Assembly (NCBI GenBank): GCA_015227615.1
Contig: JAALGZ010000002.1
Span: 1,054,001 to 1,118,000 of the forward strand
Direction: 5' to 3'
From: Labyrinthula sp. Ha
Lineage: Eukaryota > Sar > Bigyra > Labyrinthulida > Labyrinthulaceae
DNA: 64,000 bases
Part shown: piece by piece, positions 32,401 through 42,394 of the stretch
Position numbering within the stretch: the first letter of the stretch is position 1
Layout: each line of letters begins with the position of its first letter
Made by a program: the position numbers and the translations under genes
The notes under the pieces: generated by a model
The model's database searches: none
Seen by the model: only the letters and a program-made list of their open reading frames with translations
Told to the model about the DNA's origin: nothing

Positions 32401-33741
32401 GTACTTCTTCGCTTCTTCGGTGATGCCGAGTTGGTCAAACCCAGACACCACATCGAACGAAGCATAAAACTTGCTCTCAGCGAGATTTTCGAAACTCTTT
32501 TCCAAAAAGGGTAGCTGATTAACATCGCGACGCAAAATTTTATTCACGTCGACTAAATCAACTACCATCCTAAGTTTGTTTCCTTTCTTAGGAACGGCAA
32601 AGACTACGGAACCGAATTCCGCAGCCGGCACTAGTTTCAAGAGCTTCCTTTTCTCCATACTCATAATTTTTTCCTTTATGAATCTGCTCTTTTCAGCAGA
32701 TGTCGGCCTAGCTCTGGGGTACTTGAACTCGTAATTCTCCAACGGGAACACGGGCATAGGCTCCAGCTTACTTATGCGGGTCTGCGAATGGTCCGTTGCG
32801 AACACATCCCAGTACTCCAAGCATAAAGCTTTTAGCTTCTTCTTCATCTCCATCGAGGCATCCGTTGCCTTAGAGATCATAGATGATATAGCTTCCTTTA
32901 TCTCTATCTCCTCAGAGACCGGGTCAACTTCTTCATCCACATCGGGCAACAATATATCACCCAAGTCATCGTCGGCGATGTCTTCCACATGCCTTTTCAA
33001 TCGGATGACCTCTCCAAAGTCGATACCGGAGGTATCACCAGTGTTTATTCTCTCAACTAAGTCAACACTAGTCGCGGTGTTGCGTACCCACAACATCCCG
33101 GGGACTTCCACCCTCGTCAGCCCCAATCTCTGGGCATCCACTGCCTGCCTGACCTCAGCTAGGTAGTGTGCGAAGGAGTCACCTACCACCACATGCTCAT
33201 GGTAGCACGATAGCCACTTGCTATCACCTGCTAAGGCGTCCCTTTGCAGGTAGTTGATAAGACTATGTTGCTCGTCAGTGATCAGCTGACTCACTCCAAC
33301 CATCGTCTTCCTCTCTTTACGAAGAGGTTGTCCATCCTTCCGAACCTTGATTTTGGGAAATACGTTGACACTTCCGCCCTGCAGAAGCGAAAGCATCTGT
33401 ATCACCCGGTCAAGTTCCTCAGGTAGACCACCCTTCACCAGCAGAACATTTTTATGTTTCTGCCTAACGACCTTACTCTGGTCAATATTTTTACCAAAAA
33501 GGTAGTATCTTCGGATCCTTAAGGATGATCCTCTCCTGCCCCAACGTAAAACGCGGATGTACTCCAATAGCTCGTATTGGCGAAAACTCATATATTGAAA
33601 TACACTGTTAACTTTAATTACATCCACTATTAGCATAACTACGTTGGGCCAAACCAAGGACTCTAGTTTTCTACTTAACCAATTTACATTATTTATATAT
33701 TTATAACATAGAAAACTAGATCCTGAATTTACGTGGCCCAC
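29497..33741 (-). CDS. pol polyprotein: reverse transcriptase, RNase H, integrase
   Basis: 1414 residues from an in-frame GTG. There is no ATG, and the frame is continuous with the preceding protease frame across one TAG. Reverse transcriptase covers about 370-600 with FASF-like FYASFDVVSGFDQ, FAPMGYHSTP and the catalytic WIDDSLIY near 497-505. RNase H begins with VTDASKEYHSA near 657 and includes HKELYPI, YTDHMNL and DMLSRW. The integrase has HLAGHH...CAHC (zinc-binding HHCC, about 1022-1060). Its catalytic D, D and E lie in SDYLYV, VTDRGSHF and NGEIEVVHK, with D-35-E spacing. A GPY/F-like EWSGPVLIQEV follows. The order RT-RH-IN defines Ty3/gypsy. The frame stops (TGA) just before the chromodomain that normally ends chromoviral integrases. 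Confidence 0.93.
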   Translation of the reverse strand: MGHVNSGSSFLCYKYINNVNWLSRKLESLVWPNVVMLIVDVIKVNSVFQYMSFRQYELLEYIRVLRWGRRGSSLRIRRYYLFGKNIDQSKVVRQKHKNVLLVKGGLPEELDRVIQMLSLLQGGSVNVFPKIKVRKDGQPLRKERKTMVGVSQLITDEQHSLINYLQRDALAGDSKWLSCYHEHVVVGDSFAHYLAEVRQAVDAQRLGLTRVEVPGMLWVRNTATSVDLVERINTGDTSGIDFGEVIRLKRHVEDIADDDLGDILLPDVDEEVDPVSEEIEIKEAISSMISKATDASMEMKKKLKALCLEYWDVFATDHSQTRISKLEPMPVFPLENYEFKYPRARPTSAEKSRFIKEKIMSMEKRKLLKLVPAAEFGSVVFAVPKKGNKLRMVVDLVDVNKILRRDVNQLPFLEKSFENLAESKFYASFDVVSGFDQLGITEEAKKYFNIVSEHGTYQLNFAPMGYHSTPVFFHQQMVKHVVGREVEGRHGHGIIQWIDDSLIYADNFDNFIKVLKSFFENLKKVKVRISPQKSTIFSIRISYCGREVEGGKWNFDKEYYEKILEVPRPEFVYQLAAILHLAQWLSLAIPKLGELRGKVMAKYPQMKGEKSDLKRKNEHIEWSEELSDDFEEFKRILSIAAKQKLQTYDRDQDLVLVTDASKEYHSAIVFQAGSSERSKSLLKKTMFPMMFFSGKFAEDQQRWGIVHKELYPIVKTFSRLSYLLPYHPTPIQVYTDHMNLRAIIKGGSRINHGHLNRLQRWVLTLQQAQVELYHVDGESDIFADMLSRWAARVERKDQEIKAARALVRDPPPESLDTGERNFYRKMFVSPTNQELEQLREMVPEAPDDIEVKSMLDQDSFDTWYLDDDVKYGTRQDGGLTFVREPIKKVGEEFLLRNVDESAVTFDEILDWATEQAEYEDSSGPTIEDLGTASEDDEVLRVTVNAVRLNPNKQREKRTYEQMRAFDKDRVSAFNPYYEGTWKRISEAELLDSQKAERLGDGIKLARAGDKVVIPEILFERQMVHIHLAGHHGPVSACVAEASKYAWVIPETYGEGATLRSIFQDLKVNCAHCRKGPSLLKTALSIVTEARAPREVLVSDYLYVNPKGYILVLTDAFSRFTYLKYAPKANAETVVAALEDFNSNWKLESNFTLVTDRGSHFANQVLEKLSKALGFTHNFAVSYASWTNGEIEVVHKKVLDFLKALVSERRYQWDEWPLVLGTVQAAMNELPIMSRKLPGECKAPCANQLFLFINPEKDYIEAAAFPRLISRKVGGEVKVIDTERDTLFKLSKKFRDQLDEYHGRVADYVSLMKSKRNAYWNKRRKRFDKALLQYQVGEWCLISTAKTPRETNKIKLEWSGPVLIQEVLSNNVYRVRLLNGMTLTVHASRLYFYEPSGYVPDDALRKIFVNNWGGA

Positions 33742-33768
33742 CAGGTGGTTAGCCTGGCTGCCGATTTC

Positions 33769-34761
33769 CTACCCGAGCTCCATATTTTGCTCGGGTAACA
33801 AATGCATCATTCTTAGTGCTGGCTTCCCGATTAGGAAATAATCCCAGTCCCCAGCCACTAATAGTACACGTTGGCCATGTACTTTCCGCCTCAATTTACC
33901 ATTTTTAAAGACGTTGAGGTCAATACGTCCAACCTTGACAACAGGACTGATCGTCCCGTTGGCGGAGGTTACCTGCCCTTCAGCATCCTTCACATCTTTG
34001 CAAAAACTTCCGTGTTTGCCATAAGATGCTACTACGGCGTCCGCACCTGAGTCCATCATCGCGTCTTTGATTTCTTTGAACTCATGGTTGAATACTTGCA
34101 TGCCTTCGCAGGGCCTAGGACTCACTGACTTAGCAATGAAAGTCCTCACCAAAGGCGGCCTTTTGGTAGTGATGTATTGAACATCACTCGAGTCGTCACT
34201 AAGGACTTCTCGTTTCGGCTTAACTTTTTGTTTAAGCAAACTTGCTCTCTTACGAGGTGTATTCGCTGCATTAGGACAGTTTCGGGAATAATGGCCGTAT
34301 TCTTTGCATCTGTAGCATTGAATAGTTGCCATATAGTTGGTATTCCCCTGGCCCTGCATCAGCTGCCTTTGCATAGCAAGTGCTTTTCTTTTTCTGCGCC
34401 TTTGCGATTTAGTCTCAAGGGGTTCGCTCCCCACAGCCAACGCGTTCGCACTTGTCGGCATATAATCAGGCCCATATTGTGCCTTCTCGCCCCTATCGAT
34501 AGCCGCTTGTCGCTGAGCTTCAAGGGCTTTTTGGAGAGCATGTAACGTAGACAGAGGATTAACATTAGCCGAAATCTTGTTAGCTATGATTTCCCTAGTC
34601 ATCTGCATCTCCTTAGGGCATTTCTTAACGATCATCTCAAAGAGGTTAGCCTTCTCATGGTTATCAATACGCATAACGTATTGCTCTTTGATGACCTTCC
34701 GAATGCTCTGGAAAAACTTTGTGAAGTTCTGTAGCGAAGTGCCACTGTTAGGCCACTTCAA
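33769..34761 (-). CDS. gag C-terminus (zinc knuckle) and aspartic protease
   Basis: 330 residues in the same frame as gag part 1, directly after its TAG. The first codon is TTG, so it has no independent start and is likely made by readthrough, or is severed by a nonsense change. Residues 149-162 form a CCHC zinc knuckle (C-YR-C-KEYG-H-YSRN-C) for RNA binding. DSGADAVV (from 237) is the retropepsin active site, followed by a typical protease body ending near FLIGKPALRMM. A basic, RRRKRK-containing stretch lies before the knuckle. It ends in TAG, after which the frame stays open into pol. Confidence 0.88.
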   Translation of the reverse strand: MKWPNSGTSLQNFTKFFQSIRKVIKEQYVMRIDNHEKANLFEMIVKKCPKEMQMTREIIANKISANVNPLSTLHALQKALEAQRQAAIDRGEKAQYGPDYMPTSANALAVGSEPLETKSQRRRKRKALAMQRQLMQGQGNTNYMATIQCYRCKEYGHYSRNCPNAANTPRKRASLLKQKVKPKREVLSDDSSDVQYITTKRPPLVRTFIAKSVSPRPCEGMQVFNHEFKEIKDAMMDSGADAVVASYGKHGSFCKDVKDAEGQVTSANGTISPVVKVGRIDLNVFKNGKLRRKVHGQRVLLVAGDWDYFLIGKPALRMMHLLPEQNMELG

Positions 34762-36606
34762 CTACTCCAAAGCACTCATTGGTATATCCGTAGTTTCAGC
34801 AAGTAGCCTATCTCTACGCTCCCTCAATACCATTAGGATTTGAGTAAACTCCCCCGTTGGACACAAGTCGTCTAGAAGGTTCCTGTCCACATATAGTTCA
34901 GGCTTAAACATGGGGTCCATCTTTTCAGCCGCTTCTGAAACATGAAGAAACTGGTTGATGGTCTCTATAGACATTTTCTCAGCCGTTAACAGTTGAGGTT
35001 TAGGATACCTTGGCCTACTATTAGACATGTTGCCGGGGGGACTCGAGGACAGTTTCATAACTAACGCCCTTAGAGTCTTATTCTCAGCGAACAACACATC
35101 CGTCGTTTTAGCCAAATCCTTAAACTTTTCACTCAACTTATACATGGAGTTACTCATTATGGACATGAACTCAGCACTATCCTGTGAATTTACGTAATTC
35201 ATTTTTATAATAGGATACGCTTTGTCCATGGCATCGCTCATAACCGGCCAGTTGTCGAAGATGGACATGTCCATTCCATCAAGTATGCCCCTATGCTGTG
35301 GGTCATCCGTCGACAAACAAACTTGCGGTACAGGGTCTAGGGTATATGGTTCCCTTCCCCCCGACTTCTGCTTGAGCAAAGCATGTCGGGCCAACCTTTC
35401 ATTCCGAGAAGCTCTCGCATTAATAGCGACTTCGGCGGCGTACTCTATTGCCTGCTGCTCAGGATTGAGCGCTAGCCAATTTTCCGTCATAGTCTCGAAG
35501 TGCCTTCTCTCACGGATACTTAGAGGTTGCCTTTCCATGCTCCTATGGTCCGTGCTCATGCTAGTCCGGTCGATAGCATTGACAACAGCGTCATACCATC
35601 TATCTGAACCGTTATCTTGAGCCAAGATGGTCAGGTTCATCGAGGCTCGTGCACTGCGACGTGCCGCACCTCTACCTGTACGTATTCCTTCATTGACTCT
35701 CGGAACACGATTTCCATCCCTGTCAGGACCTATAGTTCCATCATCCTCTGGATCATCTAAATCTACAACCCCTAAGGATTGGACAGATTCATCATCCATC
35801 GGATGGTATGCTTCAGCATCCCTATCTCCATACCCAACATTTGTATCAACCTGAGTTTCCACCACACGGGCTTGCGTGTCTGGAGGATTCATCAGCTGAG
35901 CAGAAGGTGCATTCATAGAATACGGAGGGGTAGAAGTTACAGACACCGGCACTTGGGGGGTTCCCAGAGGTGCACCAGCATCACGTCCCCTTGCTGCAGC
36001 AGCCTCAGAGACGTTACCCTGAGTTGAAGCTTCAACCCACTCAACAGGTCTAGAACTTCTGCCACCAGTTGCAGGAACAGTGCTTGCCGCGGGGCGGGGA
36101 GGAATGGCCGCTGACGTAGCATCGCTGCTCGTCACCCCAGACACACCATGACGAGTCACGGTGGTATTGCCCCCAGCTCTAGCTCGTGAGCCGGCGGGCA
36201 GCGGAATAGTCTGTACTTCTTGTACTGCCGATCCAGTATTATCAGCCGCTGGCACGGTTTCTATATTTGTTTCAGCTGATCCCGCAGCTTTTGCTCCCAC
36301 AGGAGCGCTTTGCGTTGTCACAGATGTCGCTTGAGTAGCTTGACGCATACTCACTGGGACCGAACCAGTTCCTTGAGATGTGGAACTGGGTTCAGTTCCG
36401 GCAGTTATCCGAGATTGCGTTTGCGCACCCGATACCGGATCAACGATCGTGACCTCACGGTCCGATACACCCGAGGCAACCGGTTCCTGAGAACCGGAAA
36501 CGTCACCTCTAACGACCTCCCTTGCAGGAGTCTGCGCGGCGGCAGCTTGCCTCGCTGATCTGCGAGGTAGCTTTGCTACGCCCTTATCGCTTTTCTTCCC
36601 CGCCAT
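34762..36606 (-). CDS. gag polyprotein, N-terminal part
   Basis: 614 residues from ATG, beginning 20 bases after the 5' LTR. The first 280 residues are low-complexity, rich in Ala, Thr, Ser, Val and Pro (MAGKKSDKGVAKLPRRSARQ start), with an acidic stretch near 270-300 (DDPEDDG). The remaining part is helical and capsid-like (about 330-614). It would assemble the particle that packages element RNA. The stop (GAG TAG TTG) falls inside what reads as continuous capsid sequence. The zinc knuckle lies in the next frame segment, so this is only part of gag. Confidence 0.85.
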   Translation of the reverse strand: MAGKKSDKGVAKLPRRSARQAAAAQTPAREVVRGDVSGSQEPVASGVSDREVTIVDPVSGAQTQSRITAGTEPSSTSQGTGSVPVSMRQATQATSVTTQSAPVGAKAAGSAETNIETVPAADNTGSAVQEVQTIPLPAGSRARAGGNTTVTRHGVSGVTSSDATSAAIPPRPAASTVPATGGRSSRPVEWVEASTQGNVSEAAAARGRDAGAPLGTPQVPVSVTSTPPYSMNAPSAQLMNPPDTQARVVETQVDTNVGYGDRDAEAYHPMDDESVQSLGVVDLDDPEDDGTIGPDRDGNRVPRVNEGIRTGRGAARRSARASMNLTILAQDNGSDRWYDAVVNAIDRTSMSTDHRSMERQPLSIRERRHFETMTENWLALNPEQQAIEYAAEVAINARASRNERLARHALLKQKSGGREPYTLDPVPQVCLSTDDPQHRGILDGMDMSIFDNWPVMSDAMDKAYPIIKMNYVNSQDSAEFMSIMSNSMYKLSEKFKDLAKTTDVLFAENKTLRALVMKLSSSPPGNMSNSRPRYPKPQLLTAEKMSIETINQFLHVSEAAEKMDPMFKPELYVDRNLLDDLCPTGEFTQILMVLRERRDRLLAETTDIPMSALE

Positions 36607-36612
36607 CTGAGG

Positions 36613-36628
36613 AATTGTTATAACAATT
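36613..36628 (-). other. perfect palindrome at the primer-binding position
   Basis: AATTGTTATAACAATT, a 16-bp perfect palindrome, abuts the end of the 5' LTR. The primer-binding site normally lies here and usually begins TGG to pair with a tRNA 3' end. No TGG is present. Priming may use an internal tRNA segment or self-priming, both known in other LTR elements. Confidence 0.6.
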
Positions 36629-37119
36629 TGTGCACTCGGAAAACCCTCGAGTGTTCAAATGACAAAGATCTAAACGCTACCACAAGGCGTGGCTTCTCTA
36701 CGACCTTTAGTATCCGATTTAACGTTGGGATACAACCAGATCGCTCTTATTCCTAAGGGATCCTTTCACAAAACTAAACGCTGAGCTCTATTCATGCCAC
36801 ACGCGGAGATATCTTCCTATATCTCTCTTATCTAAACTCACAAGGCGCTGATAGCACTCAGGGGTTTGTATTTTATGTGAAACTGTTTTCTAAACAAAGA
36901 TAACAAGTTCTCACGTTCTTTTATTCTTAACTATTAATTTTTTCTCAGATCGCCCAAAATACATATGTGATCTCTATTCTATTTATAATTATTCTATAGG
37001 TCTTCAATTAACTAGCACAAGTAACCAAACTGTTGACAATAACCTAACTACTACATATTATTCACTGAGTTACTTAAGTTGCCCAAGTAATCTAAAACCT
37101 TAACAATTAAATCTACACA
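36629..37119 (-). repeat. 5' LTR of the chromovirus
   Basis: 491 bp, identical to the other LTR except for a one-base deletion. It should carry the element's promoter and, by position, polyadenylation signals. Confidence 0.93.
36950..36987 (-). promoter_or_regulatory. LTR promoter: TATA box and GCCCAAAAT motif
   Basis: On the minus strand a consensus TATAAATAG (36987-36979) is followed about 20 bases downstream by GTATTTTGGGCGA (36962-36950), near the expected start of transcription. The reverse complement of that second motif, TCGCCCAAAATAC, recurs upstream of GAPDH at 45811-45824. Confidence 0.55.
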
Positions 37120-38480
37120 AAACATAACAAACCTATCTTTAACTTTAAATGGGAATCAGAGGCCTAAACCCATGATTGGAAATACTTATACATTAGTTCG
37201 CTAATCAGATTGAGCTATATTAACCTAAAACAAATATCTATGTAACCTTTTACATAACTGGGATTTTAGATAGCTGTTCATCAAAGTATAAAAACTCTAA
37301 CATGAGTAGTGTTTCTAGTTTGAGAAATAGCTACATATTCAGCAGATGCAAAAAAGAACTCACGGCATAACTATCTCACTTTTTCTTCTCTTAGGAACAT
37401 TATTATATTTTCTGTATTTAACATATACTAAATTACTAGTTGGTTTCACGTATTTGAAATAGTCATTGCAGTTCATATATAAGTTTTTCTGCTACTCAGT
37501 ACAAACAATAAAAGGGTTATAATAACTTCATTTTGATCAATTCTTAAGAATAACATGTTTTTTTGAATAAGCTATCTATGATTATATACACCAAGCTATG
37601 GGAGGATGAAGAAAAAAACATTGAATTGATCAAATGAACATGGTTTAAAACGCAAAAGACCGTTTGTTTTTAATTTAAAAATTGAGCAGCAAAGCTATGT
37701 AGAATGTAGGCAATGGTTCTTTATATTTCGAGCAGATATTTAATGCAATTGACCAGAAGAATAAATTCTTTAAATGATCGCTTTAAATAAGAATAACATT
37801 TATTAACCTGAGTCGCCTTGCAGCCGTTTTGTCATTTTAAAGAAAGCTTTGTCTAATAAATCTGCTCAATATAAATGGTTACTCTGGATTTGAATAAAAC
37901 TGAGAATTCATATTATGTTATTTTCACAGAAATTTAAAGATAATACAGTAAAAGGACTCAAAACTACGCTAAAGTGATGTATGAAAAAATAATTTTACTC
38001 TCTTTCTTCAAAGTTATAAAAAAACAAAAGTAAAATTTTTTCGTTACTCCCTACTACGGTTGATTGAGTGAATTACTTGACATAGACTATCTTTCACTTT
38101 ATTTGGAAAATAGTTACAGAAAAAAAAATTGAGTGAGAAAAACGAAAGGTAGGAAACTTTTACATCAGTTTCATTCATCAAGTTGAAAAGAAAATGTTCT
38201 TATTTAGTAACAAATATGGTTTTCATGAGACTAGTTTTCTACAAGACACACTTAAAAATTTAATGCACCAGAAAACATATTTATTGTTAGTTTTGTAATA
38301 TTTTTTTCAGTATTAATATTGTTGATTCCAGTTTATTAAGTTCGTAAGATCTACTTAGTCAGGAGAAAGCCTGAAAACCAAATCGAGACAACAAAAGAAG
38401 TTATATATTCAAAAAGAATATTTTTTTTCAAGCTAATTATTGCATATAGTTAATTTCGACAAAAGGAAGAATTCTTTGAA
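37120..38480. other. AT-rich spacer beyond the LTR element
   Basis: No gene, RNA gene or mobile element is recognised. It contains the 3' region of the minus-strand membrane-protein gene at 38481. Confidence 0.5.
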
Positions 38481-39191
38481 TTATACTTGATAGTTCTTTT
38501 TCGCCTCTTCTATGATCTGTCTAATTGTCGCAGTAATTGGAAAAATATAATTGTTCTCACCTTGGATGAAAAACATGTGGCTTTTAAATACTTCTCCTGT
38601 ATAATTTGCATATCTAATTTGCGCTATATTAATATATATAAACTCTTCAGGCAATGGAATAAATATTTCAAAGTCATTTTCTTTAAGCAACTTAATCCAT
38701 ACTAGAAAACTTATTATTGGGCTATAATTAAAATCAAATGTGGCTTTTTGCTGAAGATTTCTTAAATAAATAAAAATTCCTCCTTTTGTAACGATAATAT
38801 TTTGTCTAAGATAATTCAAAAGCTCGTGTTCTTCAGCTTGTAGATCAAAAGAAAAATAGTATAAGAAATCATGAAAATAGAAATATGGAATACAAAGGAA
38901 TGTAAATAGAAGAAGACCAACAGAATGCAAAACAATATCAATAATTATACAAATTAGGAAAAAGAAAAATCCAAGGAGGACGTAAAACCAATCTGAAAAT
39001 TCAGCAAACCTCACAAATTGATGTGTCAAAAGCGGAAGAGTTCTGCAACAATTATCAATTCGTGATCGTCTCATAACATCAAATGAAAGAACATCACTTG
39101 GAGAGAATATAATATCATTTTCTTCCGCATATTGAATCAACTTTTCCAACGTTTCATCACGCAGTTTCTCTTCGTCTTCATATTCAAACAT
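38481..39191 (-). CDS. hypothetical membrane protein
   Basis: 236 residues, ATG start, TAA stop. The N-terminus is acidic (MFEYEDEEKLRDETLEKLIQ). Two adjacent strongly hydrophobic segments lie near residues 68-91 (FYVLLGFFFFLICIIIDIVL) and 92-116. A C-terminal domain of about 115 residues follows that looks globular and alpha/beta. The two-helix hairpin predicts both termini on the same side of a membrane. No family is recognised. Codon use is AT-rich like the 43-45 kb genes. No introns are evident. Confidence 0.6.
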   Translation of the reverse strand: MFEYEDEEKLRDETLEKLIQYAEENDIIFSPSDVLSFDVMRRSRIDNCCRTLPLLTHQFVRFAEFSDWFYVLLGFFFFLICIIIDIVLHSVGLLLFTFLCIPYFYFHDFLYYFSFDLQAEEHELLNYLRQNIIVTKGGIFIYLRNLQQKATFDFNYSPIISFLVWIKLLKENDFEIFIPLPEEFIYINIAQIRYANYTGEVFKSHMFFIQGENNYIFPITATIRQIIEEAKKNYQV

Positions 39192-40361
39192 TTCGTAAAT
39201 TCATGTAATCTGGTAATGCAATATCGAGATTCGTCATACTAGTCTAGCACATATTTCGTTTCTACAATGTAAGAGCCTGTAGTAGAAGTTAGTTAGTTCC
39301 CAAAAGCATTAATTGAACTGTATATTATAATCCTGTGGTTTTTGTCTAAGTAAAATTAAGAGCTACATAAGATGATACTAAATTTATCAGTATTTTTGAA
39401 TATTTAGCGTTTCATTACGTTCAATGTTAGCGTTATCAATTGATTGATTCGTCTGCAGGATGCCATGAAGCTGGTAGGTAAAACCATATGTCCAGGTTTA
39501 GTTCAATAATTTCGGTGAATTTGGACCTAGATTGTAGAATCCATATAAAAATAAAAAAAATGAGTTAAAAAAAAGATGAAAGTTTCTCTCATGTGTCCAT
39601 TTCAAGCGATCAAGATGATTTTGACGGCAATTGACACTTTTTATATGTTCCTAAATATTTCTTGTCCAAGTTCCGTACTGAATTGATATTATATTGATCG
39701 ATTTGTATATTTTACTGGATGTGCTTCTTCTATATATCAAGCCTCTTCATTCAAGTGTTTTTGGGAGGTGTTTGAGGCATTTTGAGGTTTGTTTGTTTTA
39801 TGGAAGCTATGTTTTCTAATGAAAGTTGGGGTTTTTTATTTTAATAAATATTTTTTTTCTTCTGGTCTTGTAAGTTTTTGCTTTTGGTAGCTAGGAGGGG
39901 TAAGTTTCTATCTCATTTGCCCTCTTGTTTTCTTAGCATATGTTGAAGCGGTTCTTGGTCAAGGAGAGTGTTTCGTCTATTATATTGTGCTCTGCTAGTT
40001 GATTTTCAAGGGCTAGGATCTGTATTATATGCTGTTCTTTTGCACCAGCTGTTTATTCATTTATATTTTCCAGGAGTTAGGTATAGCTTAGAGGATTCTT
40101 TCCTCGACTAACCCACGTTATCCTTGTGGTTGTACTTGTGATTATGGGTGATATTCTCCAGTATGCATTCTGCGCTGGGAGGTTTTGGAAGCTATATCTC
40201 CCGCAAGGTATTGGAAATAGTAGCATCCTTACTATGGTGTCTTCTGCTTTTTGTTCCATCTTTGCTTCCTGGCCCCTGTTCCGGTTTTGGCTCTCATATT
40301 ATACCTGGTTCTCTTGTGTTGAAGGTTTATTCTCATTTGCTAGGTGGTATTTTATTTAATT

Positions 40362-40502
40362 AAAGACTACTTTCTCTTTAACATCAAGTTTGACAACCAG
40401 TTTCAGAATCCTCGTACTACTACCATCAGCACCCGTTACACTGTTAAAAAATTCGTCCGTGAGGTAGCTACTGCTCGTGATCCTTTCCGTCGGTCTGAGT
40501 AA
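40362..40502 (+). pseudogene. coherent coding fragment of unknown origin
   Basis: A 46-codon frame reads as unusually protein-like (FNIKFDNQFQNPRTTTISTR, then YTVKKFVREVATARDPFRR) before a TAA. It has no start codon, and upstream sequence is open only in other frames, as expected for a frameshifted relic. The surrounding 39950-40360 is richer in GC than its flanks. I do not recognise the family. Confidence 0.3.
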
Positions 40503-41358
40503 AAGAACCTTCCCGACATCGATCTAACGCTCACCACCTGCTTAAGGAGCTCCATTACTTGCTTGTGCACTTCTTGTAACATCAAGATTTTAATTGTTTG
40601 TGGAAATTGTTGTACGTAGCAGATTTGAAAGACAGAAAGACTACGAACGTTCATACACGGTAACTAGAGTAACTTATTCTTTTGGCGTTCAGACCCTGGG
40701 ATTTCCCTCGAAGATCTAGTGAGGTTGCTATACGGAAAGATATGCACTTTTCTTACGTCCTTAGTGTTATTTCACACGTTCTTAGTTTTAGTAATAGAAA
40801 CTTGAGCTCTGATATTAATTAATATATATCCATAATACTAAGCAGACTTAAGAATTCGTCAAGAACTTAGTTTTTGCCCAGTGATAATAAATGACGGAAT
40901 ATAGCTTTGCTGTAAGAAGATATTTTTAGGAAGAGCGCTATACTTACTAGGATTATGTACCTCAATACCAAAAACGGTTAAAAAAACTGTAATTTCAGTT
41001 TTTGACTGTAACAATAAGTTCTTGTCCATAAGCAAGACGATCCTGATCATATTGGTTTTCTTTACAACCTAAAATTTGTTGATCTATATGTTTTAACAAT
41101 GTGTTGATAGGGTGAATTTGAAGGGTTTATGTTTGCCATGGGAACGTGCCATTTGGGAACTGTACATAGCAAGATATAATTGTACAATAAATCAAACAGA
41201 AATTGATGCTAAACATGTGAAATTGATATAGCATTCACCATTGTACGTGTCACAAACCGGTGTATTCCCCGGCTCAGTTGCATTAGTCATGCCCGCTGCC
41301 CCTAGGGGTGGGGTTAGATAAATATGATCTATAATCAGTTGATAATCATTCTAAGTTT

Positions 41359-41727
41359 AATTATCAATAAAAGAATTGCAACGTGGATTTTAATTAAATG
41401 ATTTTGCTTTTATGCCGAATATCAATCGTTTATCAAAGAAAGATGGGCAATGTGACCCCGTTCTAAATTAACAAGAATTTCATACTTATTTTGCGAACTA
41501 TATGAAAACCTTTAAGAACTAGCTTCATGAAATGTTGGTAATCCAGTAATAAGATGTGATTGGGCCATGTGGCGAGTTTTTTGAAGATTTGCGTACGGTG
41601 CATAAATAAAAGGTACTTTCCTGGTTACTTGGCCCAGAGCCTTATGATGTAGCTTTGTGTTGAAGCAAAATTGATTATCAATAATCAATCAAAAAGGTGG
41701 GAAATTATCAGATTCAATCAATATGAA
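41359..41727 (-). repeat. dispersed AT-rich repeat, long copy
   Basis: The reverse complement contains, in the same order, the blocks seen at 16371-16497 (TTGATTGATTATTGATAA and CAATTCTTTTATTGATAAT), with about 250 bases between them instead of about 40. The TTGATTATCAATAATCAA core is itself nearly palindromic. A non-autonomous DNA transposon family is one explanation. Confidence 0.45.
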
Positions 41728-42394
41728 AAGCAGAAATTACAAATATATTGAAAAATTTTTGAGAAGCACTGTCTGAATTTGAGGATACGGGTATGAGACA
41801 AGTTGTGTTCAACATGAATAATCAAGCTAAGTTAGTCACCTGATTAGGGATGTTCAATTGCCGCCAACAATTCACTGGCATTTGGGGATTAAATCCACCA
41901 TTCCACCTGTATATTTTCAGCGGAAAACTCTTGCCGCAAACCCATATCACCTTTTCTCGTTTTCTAATTACTCAAGAAGATTTTCCATCGAATTCAAGCC
42001 AGAGAATATAGAAATCAGAATTGAACTTTAGCTGTAAGTGATCCCTGTTTATGAGATATGGATTCGCCTACCAAAATACCGAAGCTATGTACAATTGTGT
42101 GTTTCAAGAACAGTATTTGACACTGAGTAGAGCCATCTCTTGACTTAGTTTTGAAAATCTAGGACCAGATATAGACACAGAAAATTATGAAAAAAATGAA
42201 AAGAGTACCAGAGTTCGTCATTAAAAAATGACACAGAATCTGAGCAGATAGAAAGTGTCTCAAAATTAACTAAGTTTCTCGATAGAATTAGTATGTGGAA
42301 TTTCTTAAAAGACACAGGGACGTCTACATAATGGTATTGGTGCTGAAATCAGCGTGTAACGTTGACATGAAAGTACAAACCAGAAATACTTAAC

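Larger units (their letters stand above)
27325..37119 (-). mobile_element. Ty3/gypsy chromovirus carrying an MT-A70 methyltransferase
   Basis: A 9.8-kb LTR retrotransposon on the minus strand. The order 5' to 3' is LTR (36629-37119), gag part 1, gag zinc knuckle plus protease, reverse transcriptase/RNase H/integrase, chromodomain plus methyltransferase, polypurine tract, LTR (27325-27816). The LTRs differ by one base, so insertion is very recent. Outside the canonical TG...CA ends, AAAC lies on both flanks (27319-27322 and 37120-37123), but this needs two extra T residues at the left end, so the target duplication is uncertain. The element is clearly richer in GC than the flanking DNA. Gag and pol frames are broken only by TAG codons, and the chromodomain frame is +1 to pol. 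Confidence 0.93.
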
